This document shows positions 10,902 to 23,900 of a DNA stretch of 64,000 bases, in pieces. The position numbers were made by a program, and so were the translations under genes. Positions within the stretch are counted from its first letter, which is position 1; each line of letters starts with the position of its first letter. The notes under the pieces are model-generated. The model worked only from the letters and a program-made list of their open reading frames with translations. It had not been told where the DNA came from and did not search any database. The stretch comes from Pithys albifrons albifrons (Eukaryota > Chordata > Aves > Passeriformes > Thamnophilidae): the NCBI RefSeq assembly GCF_047495875.1, contig NC_092461.1, forward strand, positions 51,827,511-51,891,510. Direction: 5' to 3'.

Positions 10902-13332
10902 TGCATTCTGACTCACAGTCAGCTGGTGGGCTGGAGGGGGAAGAGGAGAATTTTCATCCTTTCTCAGGTCTGGGCAATCTTTTCTCCAGTGCCCCTTCTT
11001 TTTACAGTAGGAACACCTATCATATTGATAATGATGCTTACACCCCTTATTCTGGGTATTGTGTTTACGACGCTCCTGGCAGTTACAGTGTCCATGACCG
11101 TCATCTTCCTCCTCCAGTTCCAACACCTTTGTTTTGCCCTTTTGTTCTCTATTCCGGTATACCACCCAAGCTATATCCAGCAACTCACTAATATCCTTTT
11201 TTGTCCCCTGCCTTCTGCAGTTTCCTCCTTATGTCATCTGCAGACTGGCCTATGAATAAATTAACCAAATGCTTTTTCCCTGTGTCTGATTCTGTATCTA
11301 TGTCTGTGTATTTTCTTATGACATCTTTCAGCTTATTCAGGAAATCAGTAGATTCATTTTTGTCCTGTTTTACCTCATACATCTTAGCCCAATTCACTGC
11401 TTTTGGGATAGCATGTCTGAACCCATAAACCACATACTCCTGGTATCGTGTCAGTGCTTCCCTCTGTGCTGGCACATTAGGATCCCATTTTGGATCCATT
11501 GGGGGAAATATCTGCAGAACTTCCCCCGAAATCTGCCCAGCTGCCCTCAGCAGCTGAATTCCAGCTTTTGCTGCTCTCTTAACCATTTCTTTCTCTGTGC
11601 TGTCCAATAGGGTGTCCATTAACACTTCCAGGTCGAACCAATCCGGGTCCTGAGTCTTTATTGCCCTTTCTACATAATTAGCAACTTTATCGGGATTGTC
11701 TCTATATGACCCCACTGAAGTCTTCCACTGCTGCAGCTCTACCAGTGAAAAAGGAGTCTTTATATACATTGGACCTTGGTTTCCCATAGCCTGCCTTAAA
11801 GGAGCTTCTAGCACAAGCTTTTCCTTCCCTTTTCTTGTTCTCCTAGCTATGGGATCAGGATCTGATAAGGCAGTCAGCAATTTCTTCCCTACTTTCCTAG
11901 TGGGCGCCGCAGAAGCTTTCACTTTTGGTTTTACCACGGGAGCTTCCTCCTCCTCTGAGCTATCCGATTCATCACCTGAAGGCTCCACGTCTGATTCCTT
12001 ATTCCTGAGGAACAAAAGTGGGGGGAGGCTTCCCCTCCTCTGTTCCCTTGCTCCCTGTTGCTGTGAGCTTGAAGCAGGAAATTCCCCCGCTGCCCCCCCG
12101 CCTCTGCTCCGTGGCTCTGTATGCCAAGGCAGAGCAGTGGGGACCACCCCGCCTCCACCCTACCCCCCGGGTACAGATATAATCCATACGGGTAAGGAAT
12201 GGGAGGTGTTAAGGGGAAGGAGGCGTGCCTGGCCCTGCCCTCAAAGGCAGGATCGAAAGCTCCTATGTTGTATGGGGAGGGTCTCTCCATTTTGGGTACC
12301 ACCTCAACCCCTCCTGCGGCTCCTGCCACCACACCATCGCTCGCACTGAAATCTATAAGATCAGCTGGTCCTGCCGGCTTTGCCGTCCCTGGGGGGGTCG
12401 AGCACAGCCCCTCCAGGTTCATGATCTCCCCTTCCCACGGGCTGATGTGTTCTAGCCGTGAGATCCGTTCCAGGCTGAGCCCCTGCCCCAGCTCCATCCG
12501 CTCCTATGGCCCCTGTTGCTATGGTAACCGCGCCTGGCTGATCGAACGCCCTGGCTTTCCCCACCGTGCCTGGCCACAAAGCCGCAGCCCCATCAGTTGC
12601 TTGCAGAGCGTCAGCCCCGCTTCCACCAGCCTGCCCGCTCTGTGCCGCCAGCTCCGGCTTCGGTAAGGGGACAAGCAACTCCCCATCTCCAGCAGCCACC
12701 CCCGCTGCTGCTCCACCAGGTCCCGCCGGCAGCCCTGAGTTGGGAACTGCTGCTCCAGTGGCCTCTGCCCCCACGCTAGGACCAGATCCAGCAGCCACCG
12801 CTGCCCCCGCCCCGGGACCGGATCCAGCAGCCCCTCCGGCTGCTCCAGCCCTCAAATTTGGAGCAATTAAGAGGTCCCAATCCTCTTCCTTAGGAATATA
12901 AACCTGGCTAATATCCTCTTTCTTGGTTTTTCCATGCCGTTTCCCCTTTGTCTTTCCCAGAAGAAACACAGGCTCTCCTAAGTCCCCAGCTGGGGAGCCA
13001 GCCTTGGAAATACCCTTCTCATACCCTTTCATCCATTCTGGATGGGACAAAAAGGCCAAAAACAACTCAGCATACTTCACTTCATTCCATCTTTCCTCTG
13101 TATGCAAAATCGAAATTAGCTGTAACACATCCTCTAGCACCAAAGACCCGGTTTTGGGCCAAACCTTTCCCCCACACTTTCAACGAAATGGCCACATATT
13201 AAGACAGAGCCTACACACTTCCTGTTTCTTCAAAGATGTTTCAGAACCAGTAAGAGGACTCCAGTGATCTAAAACCAAGCCTAAAGGGGAATATTTTGGT
13301 ATCTCGTCCTCTGAACTTTGGACACAGCCCAT
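10902..13332 (-). pseudogene. gag: ERV-A gag: matrix, Gly/Ala-rich region, capsid, nucleocapsid
   Basis: I place the start at ATG 13332-13330 because it opens MGCVQSS, an N-myristoylation signal typical of Gag. The frame has a TGA at 13182-13180 (codon 51), then runs open to about 12500. It includes a Gly/Ala-rich stretch at roughly residues 161-288. The frame shifts near 12500 and again near 12160. The middle part carries PPIPY (12206-12192), a possible late-domain motif. Capsid follows (12147-11188), with TPFSLVELQQWK, a major-homology-type FLNKL region and LFIGQSADDIRRKLQ. A one-base shift in the A-run at 11202-11197 leads into nucleocapsid, with a single zinc knuckle CX2CX4HX4C at 11015-10974. 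Gag builds the particle; this copy cannot make it intact. Confidence 0.92.
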
Positions 13333-13723
13333 ACTGATTCTTTTAGCAACACCACCACCAGTGCCTCAGGCTAAACCAGACAGCTTTGACTCCGGAGTAC
13401 ACAAGAGGCGTCCCCCTTGCAGCCGGCCTCCCAGCCTGCTACCCTCCTGCAAATGCTGTGTGGTCTGCCCTTCCCAAGCCTCAAGGGACAACCCCGTCCC
13501 TCCCAGGCGAAAACTCTAGCCCTCCCAGGCCAGGAAACTGGCTAGGCCTAAGGCCAGTTTTCCCTCCCGGCCCTTCCGTATTCCTACCAGGGGCAAAAAT
13601 CCCCCCTTTCCGTAGCCAAATGCCACAGAAACCCAAAGTAACTGCCCGTTATCTCACCTCCGTGGTCTGGACCAGGAATTTGAAGTGAATTAGGTCCTGC
13701 TTCCACCTTTCGTGCAGCCAAAC
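13333..13723 (-). promoter_or_regulatory. ERV-A leader and candidate primer-binding site
   Basis: This is the untranslated leader between the 5' LTR and gag. The primer site should lie just inside the LTR. On the minus strand the sequence after the LTR reads GTTTGGCTGCACGAAAGG, so TGGCTGCACGAAAGGTGG (13720-13703) is the best candidate. It loosely resembles an arginine-tRNA complement but has mismatches or small indels, so I do not assign the tRNA. Confidence 0.55.
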
Positions 13724-14277
13724 TGTTGCCGTAAAAGTCTGTAAAAAAGACTCCAAGCCAAGTTTTGTAGGAGATAAGATAATGGGCAGGCACTTTAATG
13801 AGCAACCCTGCTCATCCAGGAATACATCGACGCGCGCGCGCAAGCAAGCTCTAAGTTCTATAACTTTTATAATATAACCTATCCAATCACTACTGTCCAC
13901 ATGTCCAGTTCCACCTCTGTCCCCTCCCAGTTCCCACTCCTGTTGAATTGGGGCTGGGGTCGTTGGGACCCTCTGTCTTCATCCACCTCCTCTTCTTCAG
14001 CACACAAAGGTCTCTTGGACGCTCTCCAGGGCTTCGGGTCACACTGCTCCATGTTTGTGTTCTCTTCTGATATGCTTTAATCAGGTACCTTGAGGAAGAG
14101 ACTAAATAGCTGGCAGATCTTAGCTGCCTGTTCTGGAGCAGGGGTAGAGATAGAAGGACTTCATGCTACAAGCTGCTAAATATTAATTCACTAAAATCTA
14201 CAGCGTTACATCTACTGTGTTCCTAAAATCTACAAAATATGAAAATTGAAAAATTAAAAAAAACCCTTTCGGCATCA
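13724..14277 (-). repeat. ERV-A 5' LTR
   Basis: This 554-bp copy acts as the upstream LTR of the minus-strand provirus and would drive transcription toward lower coordinates. TATAAAAG lies at 13871-13864 and ATTAAA at 13799-13794. All differences from the 3' LTR are single bases plus one extra A, and four of the six are C/T or G/A changes close to CG dinucleotides or the CG tract. Confidence 0.95.
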
Positions 14278-14281
14278 GTAC
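14278..14281. repeat. Target-site duplication gtac, right copy
   Basis: This matches 5632-5635 exactly and marks the right boundary of ERV-A. Confidence 0.9.
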
Positions 14282-14930
14282 AACCCACATGCAGCACCTT
14301 GCTCTTGGTTTTGTTAAACCTCATGAGATTCCCATGGGCCTACTTCTCAACCTTGTCCAAGTCCCTGCGGATACCACTGCATCCTTCGGGTGCGTCAACC
14401 ACACCACTCAGCTTTGTGCCATCTGCAAATTTGCTGAGGGTACACTTCATCCCTTTGTCTATGTCACTAATAAAGATATTAAAGAACACTGGTCCCAGTA
14501 TGGACCCCTGAGGGATCCGACTTGTCACTGATGTCAATTGGAACTATGAGCCATTGACCACTAACCTCTGGATGTGACCAGTGAGAAGGACCTTGGTGGG
14601 GGGGACCATGTCAAAGACCTTACACAAGTTTAGATAGACAACATCTGTAGCCTACCGTTATCTACTGATGGAGCTACCCCATCATAAAATGCAACTAGTT
14701 TGGTCAGGCAGGACTTGCACTTGGTGAAGCCATACTGGATGTCTCAATCACTTCCCTGTTTCCCATGTGCCTTAGCATAGCTTCTAGTAGGATCTGTCCT
14801 GTTACCTTCCCAGGCACAGAGGTGAAGCTCAGAGGTCAGTAGTTCCCAGGGTTCTCTTTTTCACTCTTTTTAAAAATGGGTACAATGTTTCCCTTTTTCC
14901 AGTCACCTGAGACTTCAACTGACTGCCACA
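14278..14930 (-). mobile_element. CR1 LINE, 5' part of the copy split by ERV-A
   Basis: On the minus strand this is CR1 reverse transcriptase. It contains [20 protein letters not shown] (14340-14537) and [14 protein letters not shown], where the catalytic box has ADG in place of the usual ADD. A decayed upstream part reaches about 14930, where the copy is 5'-truncated as most CR1 copies are. Its downstream end reads VLHVGCT and continues at 5635 after ERV-A is removed, giving the usual CR1 order. Stops show the copy was already decayed or has decayed since. Confidence 0.88.
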
Positions 14931-17900
14931 ATGGAATGGGAAGGGGAAATCCTTCCATACCTGTGACAACTCTGCCAAAAGTATCAGAACTGCAAGCAAA
15001 AAATTGATAAGACTTTTTGTAAAAATTGTATAGATGTATTTATAGATCCATACACAGGTTCTGGAGTCACAATCAGAAGTGTGTGCTGTCATCCAGCTCT
15101 TGATTTTGGATACATAAGGGCCAACACAAAGTAAGAAGCTCTGACATCACATGTCACTTGGACATTGATATTCTGTCTCAGGAAAGGCCACAAGCTGAAG
15201 GGTTAGGACTGGATGATGAAAAAATAATTGCCAAATTTGGAATAGTCTGACCTGAATTTAGTCTGATATTCAGAGAAGTTTATAGGTAATGGAAAAATCA
15301 GATCTATAAAAGCTTGTATATCCATTCAGACCCCCATTTAACCTGGTTTCAATTCCTCCCTGGATAATTTGAGGAAAGCTGACTGTCAGTCAAAGATGTC
15401 ACATTAAAGCATAAGTTTTTAGATCTTTCAAGTACTGAAAAGTTGTCATGTTCTCATCATCAGGTTATTGGGATATTCTCTGGCTTAACTGTTTTCCTCA
15501 ACAGGATTGCTTTATTGAATCAAGGCCACAGAAAACATCTGTCTCTGTAGCACAGGGGATGTCCTTCACAAAGCTCATTATCAGGAATTCCTTCATGAAT
15601 AAAGCATTAAAGCAACTTTAAAAATTTTTTTTTACTATTAATTAGGGAAAATGCACCATTAAATAAAATGAGGCCTATATCATTATTTTGAAACTACTCA
15701 TGCCCTTTGGATGGCAAAACTGCTTAAAATAATAAAGTTAGTGAAGAAAAAGTCATCTTGACCTTTCCTTGCCAATGAAAGATTGTTTCCTGTATTTTCT
15801 AATGTCTCATCTACATTAACTTTAAAAGACACAAGGATTCAGCAATTCTCTTATTTTCCTGGGAAAAAACACCTCCAAACAGCTCAAAGTCAGAAAATAT
15901 TTCTGAAGTCTAGTTTAAATGTCCTCCTTCCTTGCTCTATTTACATTTAGACTTCTTCCTATACAGTGGCTTGAAGCAATGCTCTTATGATCTGATAATA
16001 TATCAGTTCACCCTTTTAACATCAGAAACTGAGACTTATAAAGGAAAAAATTATAGGATTTTATGAACGACTATGAATTACTGCCATTGGTGGTCTCTGG
16101 ATGCTGGCTCTAAGAAAACTATGGTGTTGGGTTGATTATGGCTTACTCTTGCCTTTAAAGCAATGATTACATTGACATGAATGCATTTATATGAAAAAAA
16201 TCTGAATTTAGAAGTTAACAAATTAATACACACTATTTTTGTAGAAAAACAAAGTCCATTGTGCTTGATTTTAATAATTTTTTTCATACATTCAGAAATT
16301 GCTTATATTGTAATATGTTGTGTTATAAGTTATCACTCTAATTTTATAACCCTTACAATTTTATTTCAAGATAACAAATAATTCTAAAAAAGTATAAAGA
16401 ACTTTTTACCTGCAATTCCATCCATTAAACCATTCTACAGACAGGAAGATGGAAAAACTACAAGTACTTCCCTCAGATGAGATAGTCATGGCTGCATCAT
16501 ATACTCTCAGAATGACTAGGTCTCTCATACTGTTTTCCTGTGTGAAGGTGACAGCCATGAGACACAGGCATGGATGTGTATAGAACCTTCCCACATGTTT
16601 GGCAAATCTGTGCCTGGAAGAGAGTCAACCACACAGCCTGTGCACTGGTATGACCTTGAACCAGACAAAACTAATGAAAAAGTTTCCACAGAACTCAGGT
16701 CTGAGTGCAGGTCTCAAATCTTCTAAATTTTTATTTTCATTGTACACCCAGAGTCAGTTGCATTATAATTTCTTTGCATATTTAGATGAAGATAAACTGG
16801 AAGACTGAATATGACTGAGAAAAGGACCTAATTCAGATGTCCTACAGAGTATCTTAAAGCCCAGGCAAAAATCTAATTCTGACTTCTTTGATGCTTACCA
16901 TGGTGGGGCTAATTTAAACTCCCAGTGAGTTCAGTCAGGGGGTTTTACCTAATGTATATGGTACCAGCCTGTTATTTCAAAGTGAAGATTTTGTTTAAAC
17001 TGCAGCTATACTAAAATTCAAGGTCTCATTTTTCAGTGATGCAACAATATAGCTAGCAATTCCTAATCTTATAACTTTTCTAAAATAATATTTTAAAAAA
17101 TGTGACCCACTGCATTAAATGTTTTACGTGTAGGGTTTGGGGTTTCATTGCGGGGCTAGGGGCTGAGGTTAGGTGCATCAGAAAAAGGCTACTCTTACCT
17201 TGACCAGATAACAGATAGGATACTTCTCCAATTTATGTTAAATGTATAATGATGTAACAATAACAGCATCAGTGAAATCTCCACTGATTTGCCAGGTGGA
17301 AGAAAAAGGAGAATCAGATAGTTTTTAATTTATTTTTAGCAGTTTTTCTATCCAGTCAGATGTGTGCTGGCCACATTATGTTACCGCATGTGTGGAGAAA
17401 TGGTTTTTAAAATAGCTAATACTATATTTGAGAAAATTTCATGTAGCATATGCCACTTAATATATACAAATTTTGTCCACACAGTTGTACAATTGGGTAA
17501 AATACACAAAATCAAGTTGCATTTAAGATGATCTTTGGTTATAAGCCAATGCAAATATTATTCTCCCATGACTCCAGGAAGAGATTAAGTGTAGAGCAGT
17601 GACTTGTGCAGTGTCTGCCAACTGCTGACTAATTGCAGGCCCATCACTATTGCATCCACATATACAATGTGAGTGTAAATTCAGAGGAGAACCACATTGC
17701 ACAGCATACTTCAAACAACAATAGTCATTTTGAGGCAAATTATTATATATTTTTCCAGTGTTAATTTCACTCAGTTATTTTAGTATCCTAAGGTACTTAG
17801 AGCATCATAGCACTGGGAACAAAGTATGGGACATGTGTCTAATACAAATGAACAGGCAGAGACAAATATATGTGCACAGACTGCACAACTTTTTCAAATT

Positions 17901-20900
17901 TATTTCTCTACTAAGTATAAAATTAGGAGAAAACTACAGTATACTACTCCTTATGCATCCTATCAGCAAATGGTTTACAAGACAGGATGCTGTGAATGTT
18001 GTACATTATCACTGGGGAAAATAATTAGAGCAACCACAATGTATTTATAGCCAGGGAGATGTCTTGGAAAAACATTTCCCATAATTGCACTGTGACAAAA
18101 TGTGCAGCTGAACACATTATACACATGGTGAAAATTACACCGCAATTAATGGTGTGCCTCTAACATAATTAATTCTTAATGTTTTTAAGTAGTTGAGGAA
18201 AAAAAACAGCTAGCACTGAGTGCTTCATGTTATAATATTCTTAGACAATAATTCTCAACAGTTTTCATAAGCCAGGCAATGTTGGTGCTGGATAAAAACT
18301 TCTATGCTCAAGATACCTCCCCCTGATCTCATTTTAAGTTGCATGTTAAAACTGAGATGTTAAGACAGCAGATTAAGAACAGATTAAATTCTCCAATTTA
18401 ATTGACTCATTTTGCTGGAAAATATGTCTGTATTTAGGAAAATGGAGGTTGATTTCCCCTCTTTGCTATATTTAGTATCCTCTTGCCTGAAAGCTGTTTT
18501 GTTGCATGTCTCTTTAATCATAACAAGTGGATTATTTTTGTAGTAGTATGTTCTTTCAAAGCTATCCTAAACCCAGAACATTTTCTATTGCTAATTGAAA
18601 GACAGTTGTGTTATTTTATAATTCCTCCATATCTGGAAGAGATCCAGGGACAGATATAGGCAGTTGTCACCTCAGTAAATGCTAAAGCAGTATCTCAACA
18701 CTGTATGAATAGTTGCTGATCAAAAGGACATATCCCTTGAACTTAAGTGAATATTAGTTTATGAATAGCCCAGTAGTTTACAGTCGTCTCCACCATTTAA
18801 AGATCTACTGATATTCACAGCCATTAAATGCCTCTTCCACGTCCTGACCACACACAGCAAGGCTAATTACTCTTGGGGAACTTAAATTCCCACTTCAATT
18901 TCAACAGGACTGCAGTTAATTTCTGTTCAAATCTCATATACAGCAACAGTTTTGCTGCAGAGGATATCAGAACACAGTGCTTTGAGGAACTTTCTGGCCC
19001 ATTAAGTTGATTGCCCTGTTACTGCAAACAAACACATCGTTTAATTTCTTTCATACACTCTTCAAGCTCCAGCATAAAAGTTGTTGGGTTTTGGCCTCTG
19101 TTGCTCAACTGGAGAATAATCCAGAATTCACTTGCTCTAAGAATGAGGAGCTGCCTTCTAATTTTCAGTTTAGACTTGTTCCTTCTCAGTTAACACACAC
19201 TGTGAAATGTGAAAATATTTTAATTTAGCTTAAATTACTTTTCTTGCTGCTGCTTTCCCTTGTGCCCTTCCCCTTATCTTCATTTTGCCAGAATGAGCAA
19301 GACAAACTCTTCTTTCATCCTCTTACAAGGACAAAGATACTTCTTTCAAACATGCTTGGGTCCTTATCTGCATCTGCCAGTCTTTCAAATGGCCTTTCTA
19401 AAGCCAGAAGTTGAGAAGAGATTTAGCGAAAGTCCTACAGGGTGATGTTAGTATTTTTTGTCCCCATTGGAAGTACTTTGATAAATTCTGGGACAGCATT
19501 TGTCTTTTCATGGTTACATCTCATGGATGGCTCTCAGTGAATCCTTGATCAAAAAGTTAAAGAGGCTGTTTCTCAACTTTTTATGAATGAATGAGCTCTG
19601 AGCTTCTAGCAAATATATTTTCATTAATTTTATTATTGCATTTTATCACAGTCCCATTTGGGCTCTTAGACTTTGCTTTCTCCAAAAGATGTGTATTGAC
19701 AATGCCTCAAAACCGCAGGTATCAGTACATTTTGTGAGGTTCCTATTCATATTTGCATCAAGTCACTGAGAAAGTATTAAACAAAATCAATATTAGTTAC
19801 CAGTCTGGTTTCATCCCTGTCATTTCCACAGACTGCTGCTGTCCATCCTCATATCTCCTGTTACCTACTTTACAATACTGCTCCTGATTCCTCTCATTAT
19901 GATGAGTAAAGATTGCCCTTTTGTTTCCAAGGCATGTTTTCCTGAAAACTTGATAGGCAATATTTTCCACATTATTTTTGAGGAAAAAAATGAGTAGTTC
20001 CCTAAGATGTACCTTTGTTAAACTATTATTTGTCCTTTGCTGTGTTTAATTTATCTCCTAGTACTCCTGCAGGAACTCTTTCAAAACCTGCTGCAGAACC
20101 TTATACACAGTTTTGGTCAGACTTTTATGTCTATGTCTAGATACCTTTTCCCACACTTAAGTACAGCTGTTTTCCCTGCCACTCTCCTGGCCTGTGATGA
20201 CAGTGCTCACTCCACCCAAACATGGTATGAAGCTCTCAGTTCTCAGCAGCACATCTATCAGTCTCTTAGGATGGAGACAAGTGATATGTCACACTCAAGA
20301 TGAACTTTCAAGCTGAATTTGCACTTAGATGTCACATTCCCATTGATCCCTTCGCATTTGTCCTCATAGCAAATATTGTCATCCTTCCTGAACTCTGGGG
20401 CAAAAATCACGCATCAGTCAGTTCTCACATTACTCCTGCTGTTTTTTCCTTTTACATCAAGTTTTTTCCTGTGGAGTAGTCATTTTTTTCAGCTTCTGTA
20501 AGCTCCCTATTTATTCTCAATATTCTTCCTGAGGTAGTAATTCCCTCTGCCAGGTATGAAACACATCCTTACATAATCTTCCTCATTGCTTGTGATACTT
20601 TGATATATTCCTCAACATCTTTGACCTGAAGCAATTCCAAACCTTTTCCACTTTGAAGACAATGAGCAACTCAACCCCAACTGTCTCTCTTAACCAGTCC
20701 TTTCAATTTATCAAAGTTTGATCCACTGAAATCTGAAATTTTACTTAAAGAACTACTTTTTTTTCCATCCTTCCATTTAAACTGAGTCAGCTCAAGACCA
20801 CTCATGCTAAACAACTGCCAAGTCTCATCCGAAAAGTGATTGAACTTCATTAGTGGATGAAGTGACTGCTGCCTGCAGTACACAAAGCCAAATTATGAAA

Positions 20901-23900
20901 CCTTTCCTCTGCCCTCTTTACTCTGGCATAAGTTTGCTGAAATCAGTGGGAGTTTGTTTATGTAACTAAAGGATTGGGCCTACAATTTGTAGTTCCCTTT
21001 GAAATCCTTTAATTTGAAAGGTGCTACACAAATACATTATTGTTTTACTTTCTTTTTATAAAGTACAAAATATTATGCCATTGAAAGTTTACAGAAACTT
21101 GAAGCAAATTGCATTTGGCACTGACCTTTTCCCCAGCATAGGAATTCCTAGGATAACACAGATGTCATGTGCAATGAAATAAATGTTGTGAGCACAGCTG
21201 TTTAGTAACATAAAGTAAGATTAAAAGAAACAATTACCTAATTTGATATGGGACCTTTTAATTTTTTTCTGTATCTCATGCTGCAGTTTGCGACTTACTG
21301 ACTCATCCAATGCCAGATAGGTTTTCTACCTTCTGTAAAACCAGTTTTCACTTATATGTACCGCTGGGAAGCATTATTTGAAATGATGAAGTGTAGGAAG
21401 TAGACCCAACAAGAACATTTTACACAGTTAGCAAGTACACCCTGACTTCTCTTCTGCAAATTACTTATGGACTTACCTTGATTGTTCTCAGGCTAATATG
21501 CACAATTTGGAAAACTGAAATCGCCTTCTATAATGTTCAAACACAATCCCATAAACTGAATCAGTTGTGAAAGTAACTTTTACCTCAAGACCTCACAATG
21601 AGGTATCTATTACCAGGAGCTCTAAGCAAATGTTCTTTTAATTAGCTACATTTATCTTTAATGCCTGTTTTGACAGAAACTCTAACATAAACATACATTA
21701 CAAATACAGAAAATCCAGCTCAAAGTATGGTTAATTTTTATGCTTGACAGAGCCATTTGGAAAAAATAACTGTGACCTTTTTGGAGCTTGGGAAAAAAAC
21801 GGCTTAATCTGATGTCATTATAGCACAGTTTCAGAAACCAAGAAGAAACAGTGGCATCTGTAACTAAAGTACAATAACAATTCTTGAACTAGTTCTTAAA
21901 AGTGGTAATAAAACCCTAAAAAGACCTCTGGGCCTTATGCTGAGGCAGATGAAAAATCATGCTAAATAATTTCTGTAAGGACAACAGTAATTATAAAGCT
22001 GATTACAGTTTACCTACATTTCATTCCTAGAGTGTCTGAAATAAGGACTATGAAACCAGATGGTTACAGAGCATACATGATGGTTATAGTCCATCAAGCA
22101 TGTCCGTTGCCTAAGAAACAACAGGAATAACATTATCTTTAGTGTCTATTTCTTAAAAAACTGTTCATTTAAGTGTTGCTGCCAATCTAAGCAAAACCCA
22201 TACGAATGCCTAAGTACCAGCTCAAAAAAACAGGTCTGCTTCTCCCCATCCCACAGCAGGTGTGCTGGATATCATTGAGTGTTGCCGGAATTATAACAGC
22301 CTGTGTCCTCTCCTTGGTCCAACTCATGCTGTGCTGCTCCTCAACAGACTTTCTTTGGGTTTGGGGCTTTTTATTGCCTTTTTTTTTGAGGTTATTTCAT
22401 TTGAGTTACAATTTTGGGCTATTGTATTCAAACAATTCAATTGTTATTTGAATGGATAAAAAATTCAGGTAATAACAATGTCTTCCTTTCCATATTTCTG
22501 CATCAATGAAAGAAACCAGAGACAGAGAAGAAAACAGAGAGTTTGAAAAAGACATGAGACGATACAGATGTGTTTTATGGGTCATCATAACCCTGCAAAT
22601 GAGCATGTGGATTAGAAAACTATAAATCTGAAATGGTATGAGGGAATGTACGCACACAGAGATTGCAAACTGAATAGACACCATAGTAACCTGAAATGGT
22701 CTAATTTCATCCTCTCTGTTACGGATATTTAATTTGCAAAAAAACCCATATGTTCCATCCTTAGGCTTTCCTTCTTGACCCATTTCATAAAAATAAACAG
22801 GAAATAATGCTATATGTAACAAGTCGCACCCAGACCTCCAAAAGCCATGAAATATTTTTTCAAAAGCCAAACATACTGTCTGGTTTACACTCAACTCAAA
22901 TATATGGGACACATCAATGATCTGAAACAGCTTTATGAATCCAGTGATTATAGAAGATTGTGGCAGTTCAAAAGAATCTCCAATATTTGATTTGCTTGTT
23001 CAGGTCTGTCCAATAAAAGGATTCATGAGGCAAAGGCTCAACTTGCCCCTAGGAAAGTACATGACAAAAATCTTACTGGTACTGCTGGGGAGTGGTTAAT
23101 CTAATTCCCTCTTCCTCACAAAGTACACCTAGCAGTCCATCCCACAACACATATATGCAGGTTAAAGCATTTTAGTCACGAGATTGTCTCACCATGTGTT
23201 CCCACAGCCAACAAGGTCAATGATGTGTTATGCCACACAGTCACTAGATCAAGAGTCCTTGCCAAGACTTGTGAAAACATTCCTGGAACCATGTGAATAT
23301 GATCCGTGTCTTTGTTCTATGCAATATACACATCTATGAAAAAGTACCCCTAACAAAAAGTTGAGGATTTGAAGATGTCATGCTGAGAAAGACTGGCTCT
23401 TTAAGGATTTCTCACCTCAAGAAGCCAGTGTGGAATATGCATCATGGTCCCTGTGACTTGCAGAGGGAACACAAGGGAGGGGCGCAATGCAGAGACCCAT
23501 ACCAAGTGAGCTGGAAGTAAAACAGCCACAGCCACATGCATTACAGCTTGGATTGCCACAAGAACATGCCCAAATCATTTGTGCCTTGGTGGCATCAGCA
23601 TATCAGAAACACAGCTTTATATAGGGAATAGGTGGGACTGCTCCCTCAAGTTCATCATTTCACACAGGGCCTCTGAGTCTGTGACAGGGGCACAATGGTC
23701 ACAGACGGCTGAGATTTCTGCTGAGCTGCAGATATTCTCACCTGAGGGGTATCACATTACTTTGGTGCTTTCGATTTTCATGTTCAAAGCTCTGCATACC
23801 TGTGCCCTGACCCCTACCTAAGTCCAGTGTCTTATATTCCCTCTCTATCCTCCACTGAGACCATCATTTTTAAACTAATTCCCTTACACTCTGCATTTTA

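Larger units (their letters stand above)
5636..14277 (-). mobile_element. ERV-A: complete class I (gammaretrovirus-like) provirus
   Basis: This is an 8.6-kb provirus on the minus strand with two LTRs (13724-14277 upstream, 5636-6188 downstream), a leader, gag, pro-pol, env and a polypurine tract. Class I assignment rests on several points: the 4-bp target duplication, gag and pol in one frame across a single stop, one CCHC knuckle, an SH3-like integrase tail overlapping env, and CXXC plus CX6CC motifs in env. All three genes are broken. I count at least seven premature stops and seven frameshifts. By hand the LTRs differ by 6 substitutions and one A-run indel, about 1.1%, so the insertion is recent on an avian time scale. 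Confidence 0.95.

Noticed and set aside
11696..12349. 217-codon frame, plus strand, inside ERV-A
   Set aside because: It is antisense to gag. The minus strand carries the recognisable capsid and nucleocapsid sequence.
12465..12905. CpG island at the GC-rich part of ERV-A
   Set aside because: The GC richness comes from Gly/Ala codons of gag on the minus strand; there is no promoter or splice signal.
17125..17180. Telomere-like TAGGG/TTGGGG-containing stretch
   Set aside because: Only isolated TAGGG and GGGTT words occur, with no regular six-base periodicity.
22406..22912. 168-codon open frame, minus strand
   Set aside because: It has no recognisable domain, ordinary AT-rich composition and no exon signals, and its length is within chance for a 64-kb window.
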